Assembly (NCBI GenBank): GCA_025356395.1
Contig: JANXTA010000103.1
Location: forward strand, 1-64,000
Source of the DNA: Betaproteobacteria bacterium
GTDB taxonomy: Bacteria; Pseudomonadota; Gammaproteobacteria; Burkholderiales; Burkholderiaceae_D
Direction of reading: 5' to 3'
DNA length: 64,000 bases
The position numbers were made by a program, and so were the translations under genes. Below the pieces are notes generated by a model, which was not told where the DNA came from, did no database searches, and was given only the letters and a program-made list of their open reading frames with translations. Below are positions 40,182-48,807 of this stretch, piece by piece; position 1 is the stretch's first letter; each line of letters starts with the position of its first letter.

Positions 40182-40889
40182 ATGGCAACGGGCTCGATGG
40201 CTTACGACAACGGCACGGTTCCAGCCCTGCGGACCGAGGAACAGCTGATGTCGTCGCTGCGAATGGAGTCGGCCATCCGGGCGATGCCGACGCTGTCGAG
40301 CGACCCGCTGCTGCAAGTGCTCGGCACGATGCGCATGGGTGCGGTGCTGGTCGGGCGCGACGGTCGAGTCGCATACCTTAACGAGGCCGGCAAGGAAGCG
40401 CTCGACGGGCATCTCGGACTCGCGATGCGGGGAGACGTGGTGGTCGCCATCGCACCGGACGCGCGACGCAAACTCGCGGTGGCGCTCGGCAACGCCTGCA
40501 GATCGCCGTTCATCGATGGCGCCGTGCTGCTGACCGCCACCAACGGCAGCGGCATCACGAAGCCGATGCGCGTGCTGTCGATGGAGCGCATCGCGGGCCT
40601 GCAGCGACGGACCGACGAAGGCCTCGCGTTGCTGTGCATCGGCAGCGCACGGCAACGCGCACCCGAGGCGCCGATGCTCGCGCAGCTGTTCGGCCTGACG
40701 GCCGCCGAGTCCTCGCTGATGGCGTCCGTCGCCGGCGGCGAGCGCCTGCATCAGCACGCCACGCGACGCGGGGTGTCGCTCGCGACGGTGCGTGCGCAGT
40801 TGCGCAATGTCTTCGTCAAGACCGGCGCCGCCACGCAGGCCGACCTGACTTTCATCGCGTGGTCGATCCCGGGCCTCTGGATCAATTGA
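40182..40889 (+). CDS. LuxR-type HTH transcriptional regulator with PAS-like sensor
   Basis: A 235-residue protein. Residues about 50-100 (VLGTMRMGAVLVGRDGRVAY and following) look like a PAS-type sensor. The C-terminal 60 residues form a LuxR-type helix-turn-helix (LFGLTAAESSLMASVAGGE, RRGVSLATVRAQLRNVFVKT, then a terminal helix). No phospho-acceptor domain or transmembrane segment is present. The ATG at 40182 has GGAGA ten bases upstream. Target genes are unknown; the next gene is an ion antiporter 78 nt downstream. Confidence 0.8.
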   Translation: MATGSMAYDNGTVPALRTEEQLMSSLRMESAIRAMPTLSSDPLLQVLGTMRMGAVLVGRDGRVAYLNEAGKEALDGHLGLAMRGDVVVAIAPDARRKLAVALGNACRSPFIDGAVLLTATNGSGITKPMRVLSMERIAGLQRRTDEGLALLCIGSARQRAPEAPMLAQLFGLTAAESSLMASVAGGERLHQHATRRGVSLATVRAQLRNVFVKTGAATQADLTFIAWSIPGLWIN

Positions 40890-40967
40890 GCCGATGCAGG
40901 CGATCGTGCTACGAGATCGGTCTCACCTAGCGGCTACCATGTGTCTCTTCTCAAAGTCGGGACGCAC

Positions 40968-42416
40968 ATGCCACGCAGGAATTCCGGGGTCACGTTGCAT
41001 TCGACACGGAGGCTGTACCGCCTCGCGTTCGTCATCGCTGTCGTCTGCGGGTCCCCGTCCGCCCATGCGGCAGGGTTCGGCGGAGAGTCGCTGAGCATCG
41101 CGTGGATGCTGCCCTTTGCGGGCATGCTGGCGTCGATCGCGCTCCTGCCGCTGGTCGCACCAGCGTTGTGGCACCACCACTTCGGCAAGATCGCCGTCGG
41201 CTGGGCTGCGGCATTCGTGGTGCCGTTCGCCGTCGTGTTCGGTGGCGTCGAGGCGAGCCATCAGGTCGCACATGCGGCGCTGCTCGAGTACCTGCCGTTC
41301 GTTATCCTGCTGTTCGCCCTCTACACGGTATCGGGTGGCATCGGCGTGTTCGGCAACCTGCACAGATCGCCCGTCACCAACGTGGCGTTGCTCGCCCTCG
41401 GTGCCGTGCTGGCCAACCTGATGGGCACCACCGGCGCCGCGATGGTGCTGGTGCGGCCGCTGATCCGTGCCAACGACCACCGCAAGCACAACGTGCACGT
41501 GCTGATGTTCTTCATCTTCCTGGTCGCCAACGCGGGGGGCGCGCTGACGCCGCTCGGTGATCCGCCCCTGTTCCTCGGCTTCCTCAACGGCGTGTCGTTC
41601 TTCTGGACCACGACCGCGATGCTGGCGCCGACGCTCACGCTGTGCGGCGCGCTGCTCGCGATCTTCTTCGTGCTCGACAGCTATCTGTACCGCAAGGCGG
41701 GCGAGGTGCGGCCGGCCGTCATGGACTCGTCCCCCGACACGCGTATCCGCATCCGCGGCAAGGTCAACGTGCTGCTGCTGGTTGCGGTCGTCGCGTGCGT
41801 GCTGATGAGCGGCTTCTGGCGGCCGGGCATCTCGTTCGAGTTGCTCGGGACACCGCTCGAACTGCAGAACCTCGCGCGCGACGTGCTGCTGGTGGCCATC
41901 GCGTTGCTGTCGCTGTGGATCACTCCGCGGGAGGTCCATGACGTCAACGGCTTCAACTGGGCGCCGATGCAGGAGGTCGCGAAGCTTTTCGCGGCCATCT
42001 TCGTCACGATCATTCCGGCGATCGCCATCCTCAAGGCCGGCGATGCGGGTGCGTTGTCGTCGTTGACGAGGCTGGTCACGAACGCGGCCGGAGAGCCGAA
42101 CAACCCGATGTACTTCTGGCTCACCGGCGTGCTCTCGGCCTTCCTCGACAATGCGCCCACCTATCTCGTGTTCTTCAACCTCGCGGGCGCCGACGCGACC
42201 TACCTGATGGCGCATCGGCACACCCTCGAGGCGATCTCGGGCGGCGCGGTGTTCATGGGGGCGCTCAGCTATATCGGCAACGCGCCCAACTTCATGGTGC
42301 GTTCGATCGCCGAGGATCGCGGCATCCGTATGCCGTCCTTCTTCGGCTACATGCTGTGGTCGGTGCCGATCCTGGTCCCGCTGTTTGTCGTGCTGACCTT
42401 CCTGTTCTTCCGGTGA
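40968..42416 (+). CDS. Sodium:proton antiporter of the ion-transporter superfamily
   Basis: A 482-residue membrane protein with about twelve hydrophobic helices and an N-terminal signal-like segment (YRLAFVIAVVCGSPSAHAA). Motifs such as LMGTTGAAMVLVRPLI, ANAGGALTPLGDPPLFLGFL and SAFLDNAPTYLVFFNLAG are duplicated re-entrant loop regions of the CitMHS/NhaD/ArsB superfamily. They match proteins usually called sodium:proton antiporters or citrate-type transporters. Ion specificity is not provable from sequence. A 9-nt gap separates it from the dehydrogenase gene. Confidence 0.83.
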   Translation: MPRRNSGVTLHSTRRLYRLAFVIAVVCGSPSAHAAGFGGESLSIAWMLPFAGMLASIALLPLVAPALWHHHFGKIAVGWAAAFVVPFAVVFGGVEASHQVAHAALLEYLPFVILLFALYTVSGGIGVFGNLHRSPVTNVALLALGAVLANLMGTTGAAMVLVRPLIRANDHRKHNVHVLMFFIFLVANAGGALTPLGDPPLFLGFLNGVSFFWTTTAMLAPTLTLCGALLAIFFVLDSYLYRKAGEVRPAVMDSSPDTRIRIRGKVNVLLLVAVVACVLMSGFWRPGISFELLGTPLELQNLARDVLLVAIALLSLWITPREVHDVNGFNWAPMQEVAKLFAAIFVTIIPAIAILKAGDAGALSSLTRLVTNAAGEPNNPMYFWLTGVLSAFLDNAPTYLVFFNLAGADATYLMAHRHTLEAISGGAVFMGALSYIGNAPNFMVRSIAEDRGIRMPSFFGYMLWSVPILVPLFVVLTFLFFR

Positions 42417-42425
42417 GCCATCCTC

Positions 42426-43400
42426 ATGAATGCTTCGTCGTCCCGACCGCGCATCCTCGTCACGCGCGCCGTCTTTCCCGAACACCTCGAACGCATCGCG
42501 ACGCATTTCGATGCCGAAGCGAACCAGTCCGACGTGCCCATCGCCGCTGAAGATCTGGCGTCGCGTCTCGAAGGCGTGGACGGATTGCTGTGTGCGAGCG
42601 GGGACCGCGTCGACACGTCCGTGCTTGCCGACGCAACGAAGTTGCGCGGCGTCTCGACGATCTCGGTCGGCACCAATCACATCGATCTCGCCGCCTGTCA
42701 TGCGCGCGGGATCGTGGTCACCAATACGCCGGACGTGCTGACCGAGACCACGGCCGACTTCGGCTGGGCGCTGATGATGGCGGCCGCGCGGCGCGTCACC
42801 GAGTCCGAGCACTGGCTGCGGGCCGGGCACTGGAAGCGCTGGAGCCTCGACCAGTTCCTCGGCGTCGACGTGCATCACGCCACGCTCGGGATCCTCGGGA
42901 TGGGGCGTATCGGTCAGGCATTGGCGCGTCGCGCGTCGGGCTTCTCGATGAAGGTGATCTACAACAATCGCTCGCGACTCCCCGAGGCCATCGAAGAGGA
43001 ATGCCATGCGCGCTACGTCGCGCGCGAAGAGCTGTTCACGCAGGCCGACCATCTGATCCTGGTGCTGCCCTACACGCGCGACAACCACCACACCGTGAGC
43101 GTGGCGGAGCTGGCACGCATGAAGCCGACCGCGACCCTGACCAACATCGCCCGTGGCGGCCTGATCGACGAGGAGGCGCTGGCCGATGCCCTGGAAGGCG
43201 GGCGCCTCGCCGCCGCCGGACTCGATGTGTACGAAGGCGAGCCGACGATCAATCCCCGCCTGCTGAAGCTGGCGCATGTGGCATTGACGCCGCATCTCGG
43301 CAGCGCCTCGCGCGACACACGAATGGCCATGGGCATGCTGGCGATCGACAACCTGATCGAGACGCTCGCGGGACACGAGCCGCCCAATCGCGTGACCTAG
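42426..43400 (+). CDS. D-2-hydroxyacid dehydrogenase (glyoxylate/hydroxypyruvate reductase)
   Basis: A 324-residue NAD(P)-dependent enzyme. The nucleotide motif is LGILGMGRIGQALARRA. The catalytic Arg lies in ARGGLIDEEAL, the Glu in YEGEPTINP, and the His in LTPHLGSASRDTR. The sequence matches the GhrB/glyoxylate reductase group more than phosphoglycerate or formate dehydrogenases. It would reduce glyoxylate or hydroxypyruvate. GGTGAG precedes the start; it is likely cotranscribed with the antiporter. Confidence 0.87.
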   Translation: MNASSSRPRILVTRAVFPEHLERIATHFDAEANQSDVPIAAEDLASRLEGVDGLLCASGDRVDTSVLADATKLRGVSTISVGTNHIDLAACHARGIVVTNTPDVLTETTADFGWALMMAAARRVTESEHWLRAGHWKRWSLDQFLGVDVHHATLGILGMGRIGQALARRASGFSMKVIYNNRSRLPEAIEEECHARYVAREELFTQADHLILVLPYTRDNHHTVSVAELARMKPTATLTNIARGGLIDEEALADALEGGRLAAAGLDVYEGEPTINPRLLKLAHVALTPHLGSASRDTRMAMGMLAIDNLIETLAGHEPPNRVT

Positions 43401-43414
43401 TTAGGCCGAGGACG

Positions 43415-43441
43415 AAAAAAAAGGCCAGCACGAGGCTGGCC
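43415..43441 (-). terminator. Rho-independent terminator of the ompA-family gene
   Basis: On the minus strand GGCCAGCCTCGTGCTGGCC is followed by eight T (A-run 43415-43422 on the plus strand). It lies about 20 bases after the ompA stop. It could also weakly stop the convergent dehydrogenase transcript. Confidence 0.8.
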
Positions 43442-43461
43442 TTCCATCAACGTCGACTTGC

Positions 43462-44502
43462 TCAGCGCACGCGCTTCTCGACCGTGACGTCTTCGACTTC
43501 GACGCGACGGTTTGGCTCGAGACACATGATCAGCGCCTTCTGATTCTTCTCCGTGCACTGGACGACCGGATCGGCCTGGCCCTTGCCTTCGGCGATCATG
43601 CGCGATCCATCGATGCCCTTGCTCACCAGATACGCCTTGACGGCGTCGGCACGACGCTGCGACAGCTTGACGTTGTAAGCCGGCTTGCCGATACGGTCCG
43701 TGTAGCCGGTGATCTTGACGTTGGCGACGGCCGGGTTGGCCTTCAAAACGTCGGCGATCTCGTCCAGCTTCGGAGCCGGCTGGCGAATGACGGCACTATC
43801 GAAGCCGAACATCTTGCTGGCCGACATCGTGATCTTCTCGAAACGCGGAGCCGGAGCCGGCGGTGGCGGGGGCGGCGGCGTAACTTGAGCGAGGGGAGGC
43901 GGCGGCAGCGAAGCCTCGACACGCGGTGCCGGTGTCGGCGTCTTGTCGAAGTAGTAGGTCAGGCCGACGTTGACGTAGTTATTCTCGTTGCGCTTGAAGC
44001 CGTAGACGTTGCTGCGCTGGAAGCCGACCACCTTTTTGTATTCCACTTCGCCAGCCCACTGGTCGGCGAAGGCGTACTGCAGGCCCACGCCGGCTGCCGC
44101 ATACGGCGAAGTCCGCGAGTTCTGGAGATTGGGAAGATTGCGACGGTCGTTCTCGGCGCCGATACCCAGCGACACGAATGGGCGAAGCTTGTCGCGCGAC
44201 AGGAACAGCAGGCCGTCGACGCCGAGCGTCGACTGCTGATAGCGCACGCGGGAGTCGTCCGAGCGGGCATAGCTGCCGCCCACACGCACGTCGAAGTACT
44301 GGTTGATCGCCTTGCCGAACCGCAGGCCGGCTTCCGGGCCCGTGGCACGGGTGCCGAAGCGGTTGTCGGGGTTCGTGTAGCCGACTTCCGGCATGACGTA
44401 GACCGAAGGGTTGTAGGGCAGGGAGCTGATCTGCGCGTGCGCGCCGGTGACCGCGCCGGCGAACAGGATCAGGCCGGAGGCCTTGCGAAATACATGGTTC
44501 AT
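43462..44502 (-). CDS. OmpA-family outer membrane protein
   Basis: A 346-residue porin-like protein with a signal peptide ending at GAHAQ. An eight-strand-type beta-barrel domain runs to about residue 190 (RPFVSLGIGAENDRRNL, YVNVGLTYYFDK). A Pro-rich hinge (PPPPLAQVTPPPPPPPAPAP) leads to a C-terminal OmpA peptidoglycan-binding domain (ITGYTDRIGKPAYNVKLSQR, RMIAEGKGQADPV). Two Cys in the last 40 residues are typical of betaproteobacterial members. The 217 bp upstream, to the next gene, hold no clear element. Confidence 0.92.
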   Translation of the reverse strand: MNHVFRKASGLILFAGAVTGAHAQISSLPYNPSVYVMPEVGYTNPDNRFGTRATGPEAGLRFGKAINQYFDVRVGGSYARSDDSRVRYQQSTLGVDGLLFLSRDKLRPFVSLGIGAENDRRNLPNLQNSRTSPYAAAGVGLQYAFADQWAGEVEYKKVVGFQRSNVYGFKRNENNYVNVGLTYYFDKTPTPAPRVEASLPPPPLAQVTPPPPPPPAPAPRFEKITMSASKMFGFDSAVIRQPAPKLDEIADVLKANPAVANVKITGYTDRIGKPAYNVKLSQRRADAVKAYLVSKGIDGSRMIAEGKGQADPVVQCTEKNQKALIMCLEPNRRVEVEDVTVEKRVR

Positions 44503-44719
44503 GTGTGTTGCTTTCTTCGACTGAAAAGGGACGCTGCTTACGTGTCGCGATTCTCCCAGCGCGTTCCACGACGCGCATCGGCGATGCGTGCGATCACGTG
44601 TAGGGCAATGTCCGAGTTATCGACGCCCAACACCATCACGCTTCGTCACGAGATGTGAGCGGATGTTTCCATCTGCCGAGGCGGGTAGAAGCGGTGATCG
44701 ATAGGCTCACTTGCGCCTC

Positions 44720-46537
44720 TCAACGGGCGATGGCCTTCTGCTGCTCCGCGCCATCGACATAGACATACGACCACCAGCCGCGCATGACCGGATGCCGGTG
44801 ATAGCCGTACACCCAGGGTTGCATCAGATCGGTGTAGATGCGATGCACGCCGAGCTTCCACGGCGCGTAGGCGATGAACAGCTTGTTCATCTTGAGATAG
44901 AGCGCGTCGCGCTCCGGGCCATCGCGCAGCTTCTTGGTCTCTTCAAAGAGCCGGTTCCATTCGGGAAGGTTGAAGCGCGAGTGGTTCGACTGGCCGCCAT
45001 TGGGTCCGTAGAGGATCTCCTCGAAAGATTCGGCATCCGGCGCCGAGACCGACCATCCCAGTCCCCAGGCCATCAACTGGCCGGCCTTCGACTGCTTCAG
45101 CAACTCGGGCCATTGCGCCTTGTGCGCCACGAAGCGGATGCCGATCGCATCCATGTTCTTCTTCCACAGCTCGTCGAACTGCTTGTCGAGCTGGGTCGGC
45201 GTCGATGCGCGATCGAAGGTGAACTGGGAGCCATCGGGCAGTTCGCGGTAGCCGTCGCCGTCACGATCGACGTAGCCATAAGTGTCGAGCAGGGCGCGTG
45301 CCTTGGCCGGATCGAACTCGGACGCGCTGGTCCGCAGCTTCGCGTCGTAGCCCGCGGCGCCAGGCCCGATCGGCGTCTGCGCGAGGATCGCCTGGTTGCG
45401 CCGCACGATGCGGATCTCTTCCTCGTTGCTGTAGCCGAGGCTGATCGCGCGGCGCAGCGCCACCTTCTCGGGCGTGTAGCCGCCGATGATCGGGTTCTCC
45501 ATCGCGAAGTAGGTGAACGTGACCTCGACGCCGGGATTGCGATCCATCGTGATGCCCCGCTTGGCGAGATTGGGGGCGAGCTTGTTGTTGGGAATGGCCA
45601 CGTTGGCGAACTCGGCCGCCAGGCGCTCGAGCATGTCCTGTTCGCTGTTGAGGAAGGCGAGCCAGCGCGGCTGCTCCTCGTTGATGATGCTGACCTCGAC
45701 GTGCGGCGTGAGCGGCAGCTTGCGGCCCTTGAAGCGCTGGTAGATCTCCTGCGCGACCGGGTCGTCGTCCGGCGGCGTCGCCTCGTAGACCACGTTGCGA
45801 TAGTCGGGGTTGGCCGCGAACGTCATCTTCGAGGACCGCCGCCATTCGTCGAGCTTGTACGGGCCCGTCCCGACCGGATGCTCCATGACCTTGTCGGGAG
45901 CCGCCTCGATCACTTCGCGCGCCAGCGCACACGACACGTTGCAGGTCGCGAGCAGGTACATGAAGTTGTAGTTCACCTTCTGCAGCTTGATCTGCAGCGT
46001 GTAGCGATCGAGCGCCTCGAGCCCGTCGACCTCAGTGTCGTAGTCGAACTTGCCCGACTTGAGGGCCTTCTCGCGGACGGCCTGCATGCCGACGATGTAG
46101 GGCTCGATCAGGTACAGGTTGGGTGACTTCCAGCGGGGGTCGTAGGCCCGCTTGAGGCTGTAGACGTAGTCCTGCGCGACCAGCTCGCGACGCTTGCCCT
46201 TGAAGGCGGGATCGTCGGTGAAATAGGTACCCTTCTTGACGCGCACGGTCCAGGTCAGGCCGTCCTCGGAGACTTCGGGCATGCCGTCGGCCGTGCTCGG
46301 CATCAGCTTCACAGGCCGCGCCAAATAGTCGTAGGTCAGCAGCGTGTCGAAGATGTTCGAGACGAGATACGACGAATACAGGTCGGAGATCTGGATCGGA
46401 TCGAAGCCGGTCTCCGCGATCTGGAACGCGTAGCGCAGCACGCCGGGCGTGCTGCCGGGCACGTCCGCGGCACGGGCCGCCGGAACACCGGCGACGAGGG
46501 CCAGGCACGCCAGCAGGGAGGACAGGAGTCGATGCAT
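44720..46537 (-). CDS. Peptide/oligopeptide ABC transporter substrate-binding protein
   Basis: A 605-residue SBP_bac_5-family protein with a signal peptide (LLACLALVAGVPAARAA). LRYAFQIAETGFDPIQISDL, VRVKKGTYFTDDPAFKGK, VGTGPYKLDEW and a long lobe II are typical of the periplasmic binding proteins of dipeptide/oligopeptide importers. It is divergent from the permease and ATPase genes at 46727-50541, which are very probably its partners. The start at 46537 gives a normal signal peptide; the longer frame does not. Confidence 0.9.
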   Translation of the reverse strand: MHRLLSSLLACLALVAGVPAARAADVPGSTPGVLRYAFQIAETGFDPIQISDLYSSYLVSNIFDTLLTYDYLARPVKLMPSTADGMPEVSEDGLTWTVRVKKGTYFTDDPAFKGKRRELVAQDYVYSLKRAYDPRWKSPNLYLIEPYIVGMQAVREKALKSGKFDYDTEVDGLEALDRYTLQIKLQKVNYNFMYLLATCNVSCALAREVIEAAPDKVMEHPVGTGPYKLDEWRRSSKMTFAANPDYRNVVYEATPPDDDPVAQEIYQRFKGRKLPLTPHVEVSIINEEQPRWLAFLNSEQDMLERLAAEFANVAIPNNKLAPNLAKRGITMDRNPGVEVTFTYFAMENPIIGGYTPEKVALRRAISLGYSNEEEIRIVRRNQAILAQTPIGPGAAGYDAKLRTSASEFDPAKARALLDTYGYVDRDGDGYRELPDGSQFTFDRASTPTQLDKQFDELWKKNMDAIGIRFVAHKAQWPELLKQSKAGQLMAWGLGWSVSAPDAESFEEILYGPNGGQSNHSRFNLPEWNRLFEETKKLRDGPERDALYLKMNKLFIAYAPWKLGVHRIYTDLMQPWVYGYHRHPVMRGWWSYVYVDGAEQQKAIAR

Positions 46538-46726
46538 GGATCGCGGGCGATTGCGTGGCGGGGAAGTCGCGGATTGTAGCGAGCAGCAGACGTCCTCCGG
46601 CGAAAAAGCGGTGGCGCGATGCGACAGGCCGCATGGGCAGCAATTCGACATGCATAATCTTCGGCGCCCTGCGACCCCCTGGTCGCGTCCCCGACGATCC
46701 CGCGCCTCACCCCCGATCCCCGCTTC

Positions 46727-47665
46727 GTGTTCGCCTATCTCATCCGCCGCGTCTGGCAGATCATCCCGACGCTGATCGGCGTGGTCCTTCTCGTGTTCTT
46801 CCTGTTCAGCGCGGTCGGCGGCGATCCGGCGGAGCAGCTTGCGGGGCTGATCTCGAATCCGGAACAGATCGCGTCGATCCGCAAGGAGCTGGGGCTAGAC
46901 CTGCCGATCTGGCAGCAATTGTGGATCTTCGTCACGCAGGTCGCGACCTTCGACTTCGGCAACAGCTGGGCTACCAACGAGTCGGTCGCGCATATCTTCC
47001 AGACGCGCTTGCCGGCGACGCTGACGATCATGGTGCCGGTGCTGATCCTCGAGACCGTGCTCGGCGTGCTGCTCGCGCTCGCGGTTGCCGCGGTCCGCGG
47101 CTCGCTGACCGATCGCATCATCATGATCGTGTGCACGGTGGCGGTATCCATCAGCTTCCTGGTCTACATCATCGTGTTCCAGTGGCTTTTCGCCTTCCGA
47201 CTCGGCTGGTTTCCGGTGCAGGGCTGGAGCGCGAGCACGTGGACCAATCTCGTGCTCTACGCGCCGCTGCCGGTGCTGCTGGCCGTTTTCGTCAGCCTGG
47301 CGCCGCAGCTGCGACTCTACCGATCGTTCCTGCTCGACGAGATCGGTCATGACTACGTGCGGACCGCGCGGGCGAAGGGGGTGTCCGAGCGCGTCGTCAT
47401 GCTCAAGCACGTGCTGCGCAACGCGATGATCCCGATCCTCACCAACATCGCCATCCAGGTGCCGACGGTGTTCGTCGGATCGTTCCTGCTCGAGGTGTTC
47501 TTCTCGATCCCCGGCCTCGGTCGCGAGATCATCGTGGCCGTCAATCGCAGCGACTTCCCGGTGATCAAGGCGGCGACCGTCTATCTGGCGATGCTGACGA
47601 TGCTGATCAACCTGCTGGCCGACGTGATGTACAAGGTCGTCGACCCGCGCGTGACGTTCAAGTAA
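46727..47665 (+). CDS. Peptide ABC transporter permease (DppB/OppB family)
   Basis: A 312-residue inner-membrane protein with six helices. It starts MFAYLIRRVWQIIPTLIGVV and carries the permease EAA loop DYVRTARAKGVSERVVMLKH and a C-terminal IPGLGREIIVAVNRSDFP, as in DppB. The start is GTG 46727 with no clear Shine-Dalgarno. It lies in an operon with a second permease 7 nt downstream. Confidence 0.92.
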   Translation: MFAYLIRRVWQIIPTLIGVVLLVFFLFSAVGGDPAEQLAGLISNPEQIASIRKELGLDLPIWQQLWIFVTQVATFDFGNSWATNESVAHIFQTRLPATLTIMVPVLILETVLGVLLALAVAAVRGSLTDRIIMIVCTVAVSISFLVYIIVFQWLFAFRLGWFPVQGWSASTWTNLVLYAPLPVLLAVFVSLAPQLRLYRSFLLDEIGHDYVRTARAKGVSERVVMLKHVLRNAMIPILTNIAIQVPTVFVGSFLLEVFFSIPGLGREIIVAVNRSDFPVIKAATVYLAMLTMLINLLADVMYKVVDPRVTFK

Positions 47666-47672
47666 CCGGGCC

Positions 47673-48797
47673 ATGACGCAACTCCACGACTTCGCCGGTG
47701 TGCCTGCCTCGCCCGACATTCCCCTGCCGGACGCGATGTCCCCCGAAGCGGTCGGCCATCGCGATGCGCCCTCGACCGGCGTCTGGAAGGCCGCGGGCAA
47801 GCGGCTGATGCGTGACCGGCTCGGCCTGGTCATGATGGTCGTGGTCCTCCTCTACCTGCTGGTGATGGCGGCCTCGTGGTTCGGCTGGATCGCGGCGGAC
47901 TGGCAGACCGAGACCGGCGTGTCGTACGCCAGCCCGACCTTCCTCGGCAAAGTGGAGAACCTCGAAGCCTCGGGCGGTGCAGTCGACGCCGACGTGACGC
48001 GACCGACGCTCGACATCTCGGACGTCGATCCGCTGGCGCCGCGCTACAAAGAATGGGCCGACCGCACGTCGACCACCGCGACGCAGGTCGCAGCGCGCAG
48101 CGAGACGCTGCCGTTCGGCGCGGACAAGTGGGGCAGGGATGTCCTCAAGAAGGCGATCAAGGGTGCGCAGGTCTCGATCTTCGTTGGTCTCGCCGCCGCC
48201 TTCGTCGCGGTACTGATCGGGACCGTTCTCGGTGCGGTCGCCGGTTACTTTCGCGGCTGGCTCGACGACGTGCTCGAGTGGTTCTACAGCATCTTCACGT
48301 CGATCCCCTACATCCTGCTGATCCTCGCGTTCGCAGCGGTGTTTCGCGCGAACCCGGTCCTGGCGCATGCCGGTGTGCTCACGATCATCGTGGTGCTCGC
48401 CTTGACAGGCTGGACCAGCGCATACCGGTTGGTACGCGCCGAGTACATCAAGCACCGGGCCCGTGAGTACGTCCGCGCGGCGGACGCGATCGGCGCTTCG
48501 AATTTCTCGCGGATGTTCGTGCACATCCTGCCCAATATCAGCCACGTCATCCTCGTGCGTTTGTCGCTGGATGTCGTGGCCTTCATCAAGGCCGAGGTGA
48601 TCCTCTCGTTCCTCGGACTCGGCGTGCCGATCGACATGGTCTCGTGGGGCACCATGCTGTCCGAGGCGCAGAGCGAACTCGTGATCGGCAAGTGGTGGCA
48701 GCTGGTGGCCGCCGGAGCCGGCATGGCCGTGCTGGTCACGGCGTTCGCCCTGTTCACCGACAGCCTGCGCGATGCGCTCGATCCCAAACTGAAGTGA
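47673..48797 (+). CDS. Peptide ABC transporter permease (DppC/OppC family)
   Basis: A 374-residue inner-membrane permease. The N-terminal helix (LGLVMMVVVLLYLLVMAASW) is followed by a large periplasmic loop of about 90 residues and then the core with FGADKWGRDVLKKAIKGAQV and the EAA loop YVRAADAIGASNFSRMFVHI. This loop is longer than in E. coli DppC (about 300 residues in total). It pairs with the upstream permease; the fused ATPase gene begins 10 nt later. Confidence 0.92.
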   Translation: MTQLHDFAGVPASPDIPLPDAMSPEAVGHRDAPSTGVWKAAGKRLMRDRLGLVMMVVVLLYLLVMAASWFGWIAADWQTETGVSYASPTFLGKVENLEASGGAVDADVTRPTLDISDVDPLAPRYKEWADRTSTTATQVAARSETLPFGADKWGRDVLKKAIKGAQVSIFVGLAAAFVAVLIGTVLGAVAGYFRGWLDDVLEWFYSIFTSIPYILLILAFAAVFRANPVLAHAGVLTIIVVLALTGWTSAYRLVRAEYIKHRAREYVRAADAIGASNFSRMFVHILPNISHVILVRLSLDVVAFIKAEVILSFLGLGVPIDMVSWGTMLSEAQSELVIGKWWQLVAAGAGMAVLVTAFALFTDSLRDALDPKLK

Positions 48798-48807
48798 CGA
48801 CCACCCG

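Noticed and set aside
40923-43376. An 817-codon minus-strand open frame opposite the antiporter and dehydrogenase genes
   Set aside because: It spans two intact opposite-strand genes and reads as a His/Arg/Asp-rich shadow.
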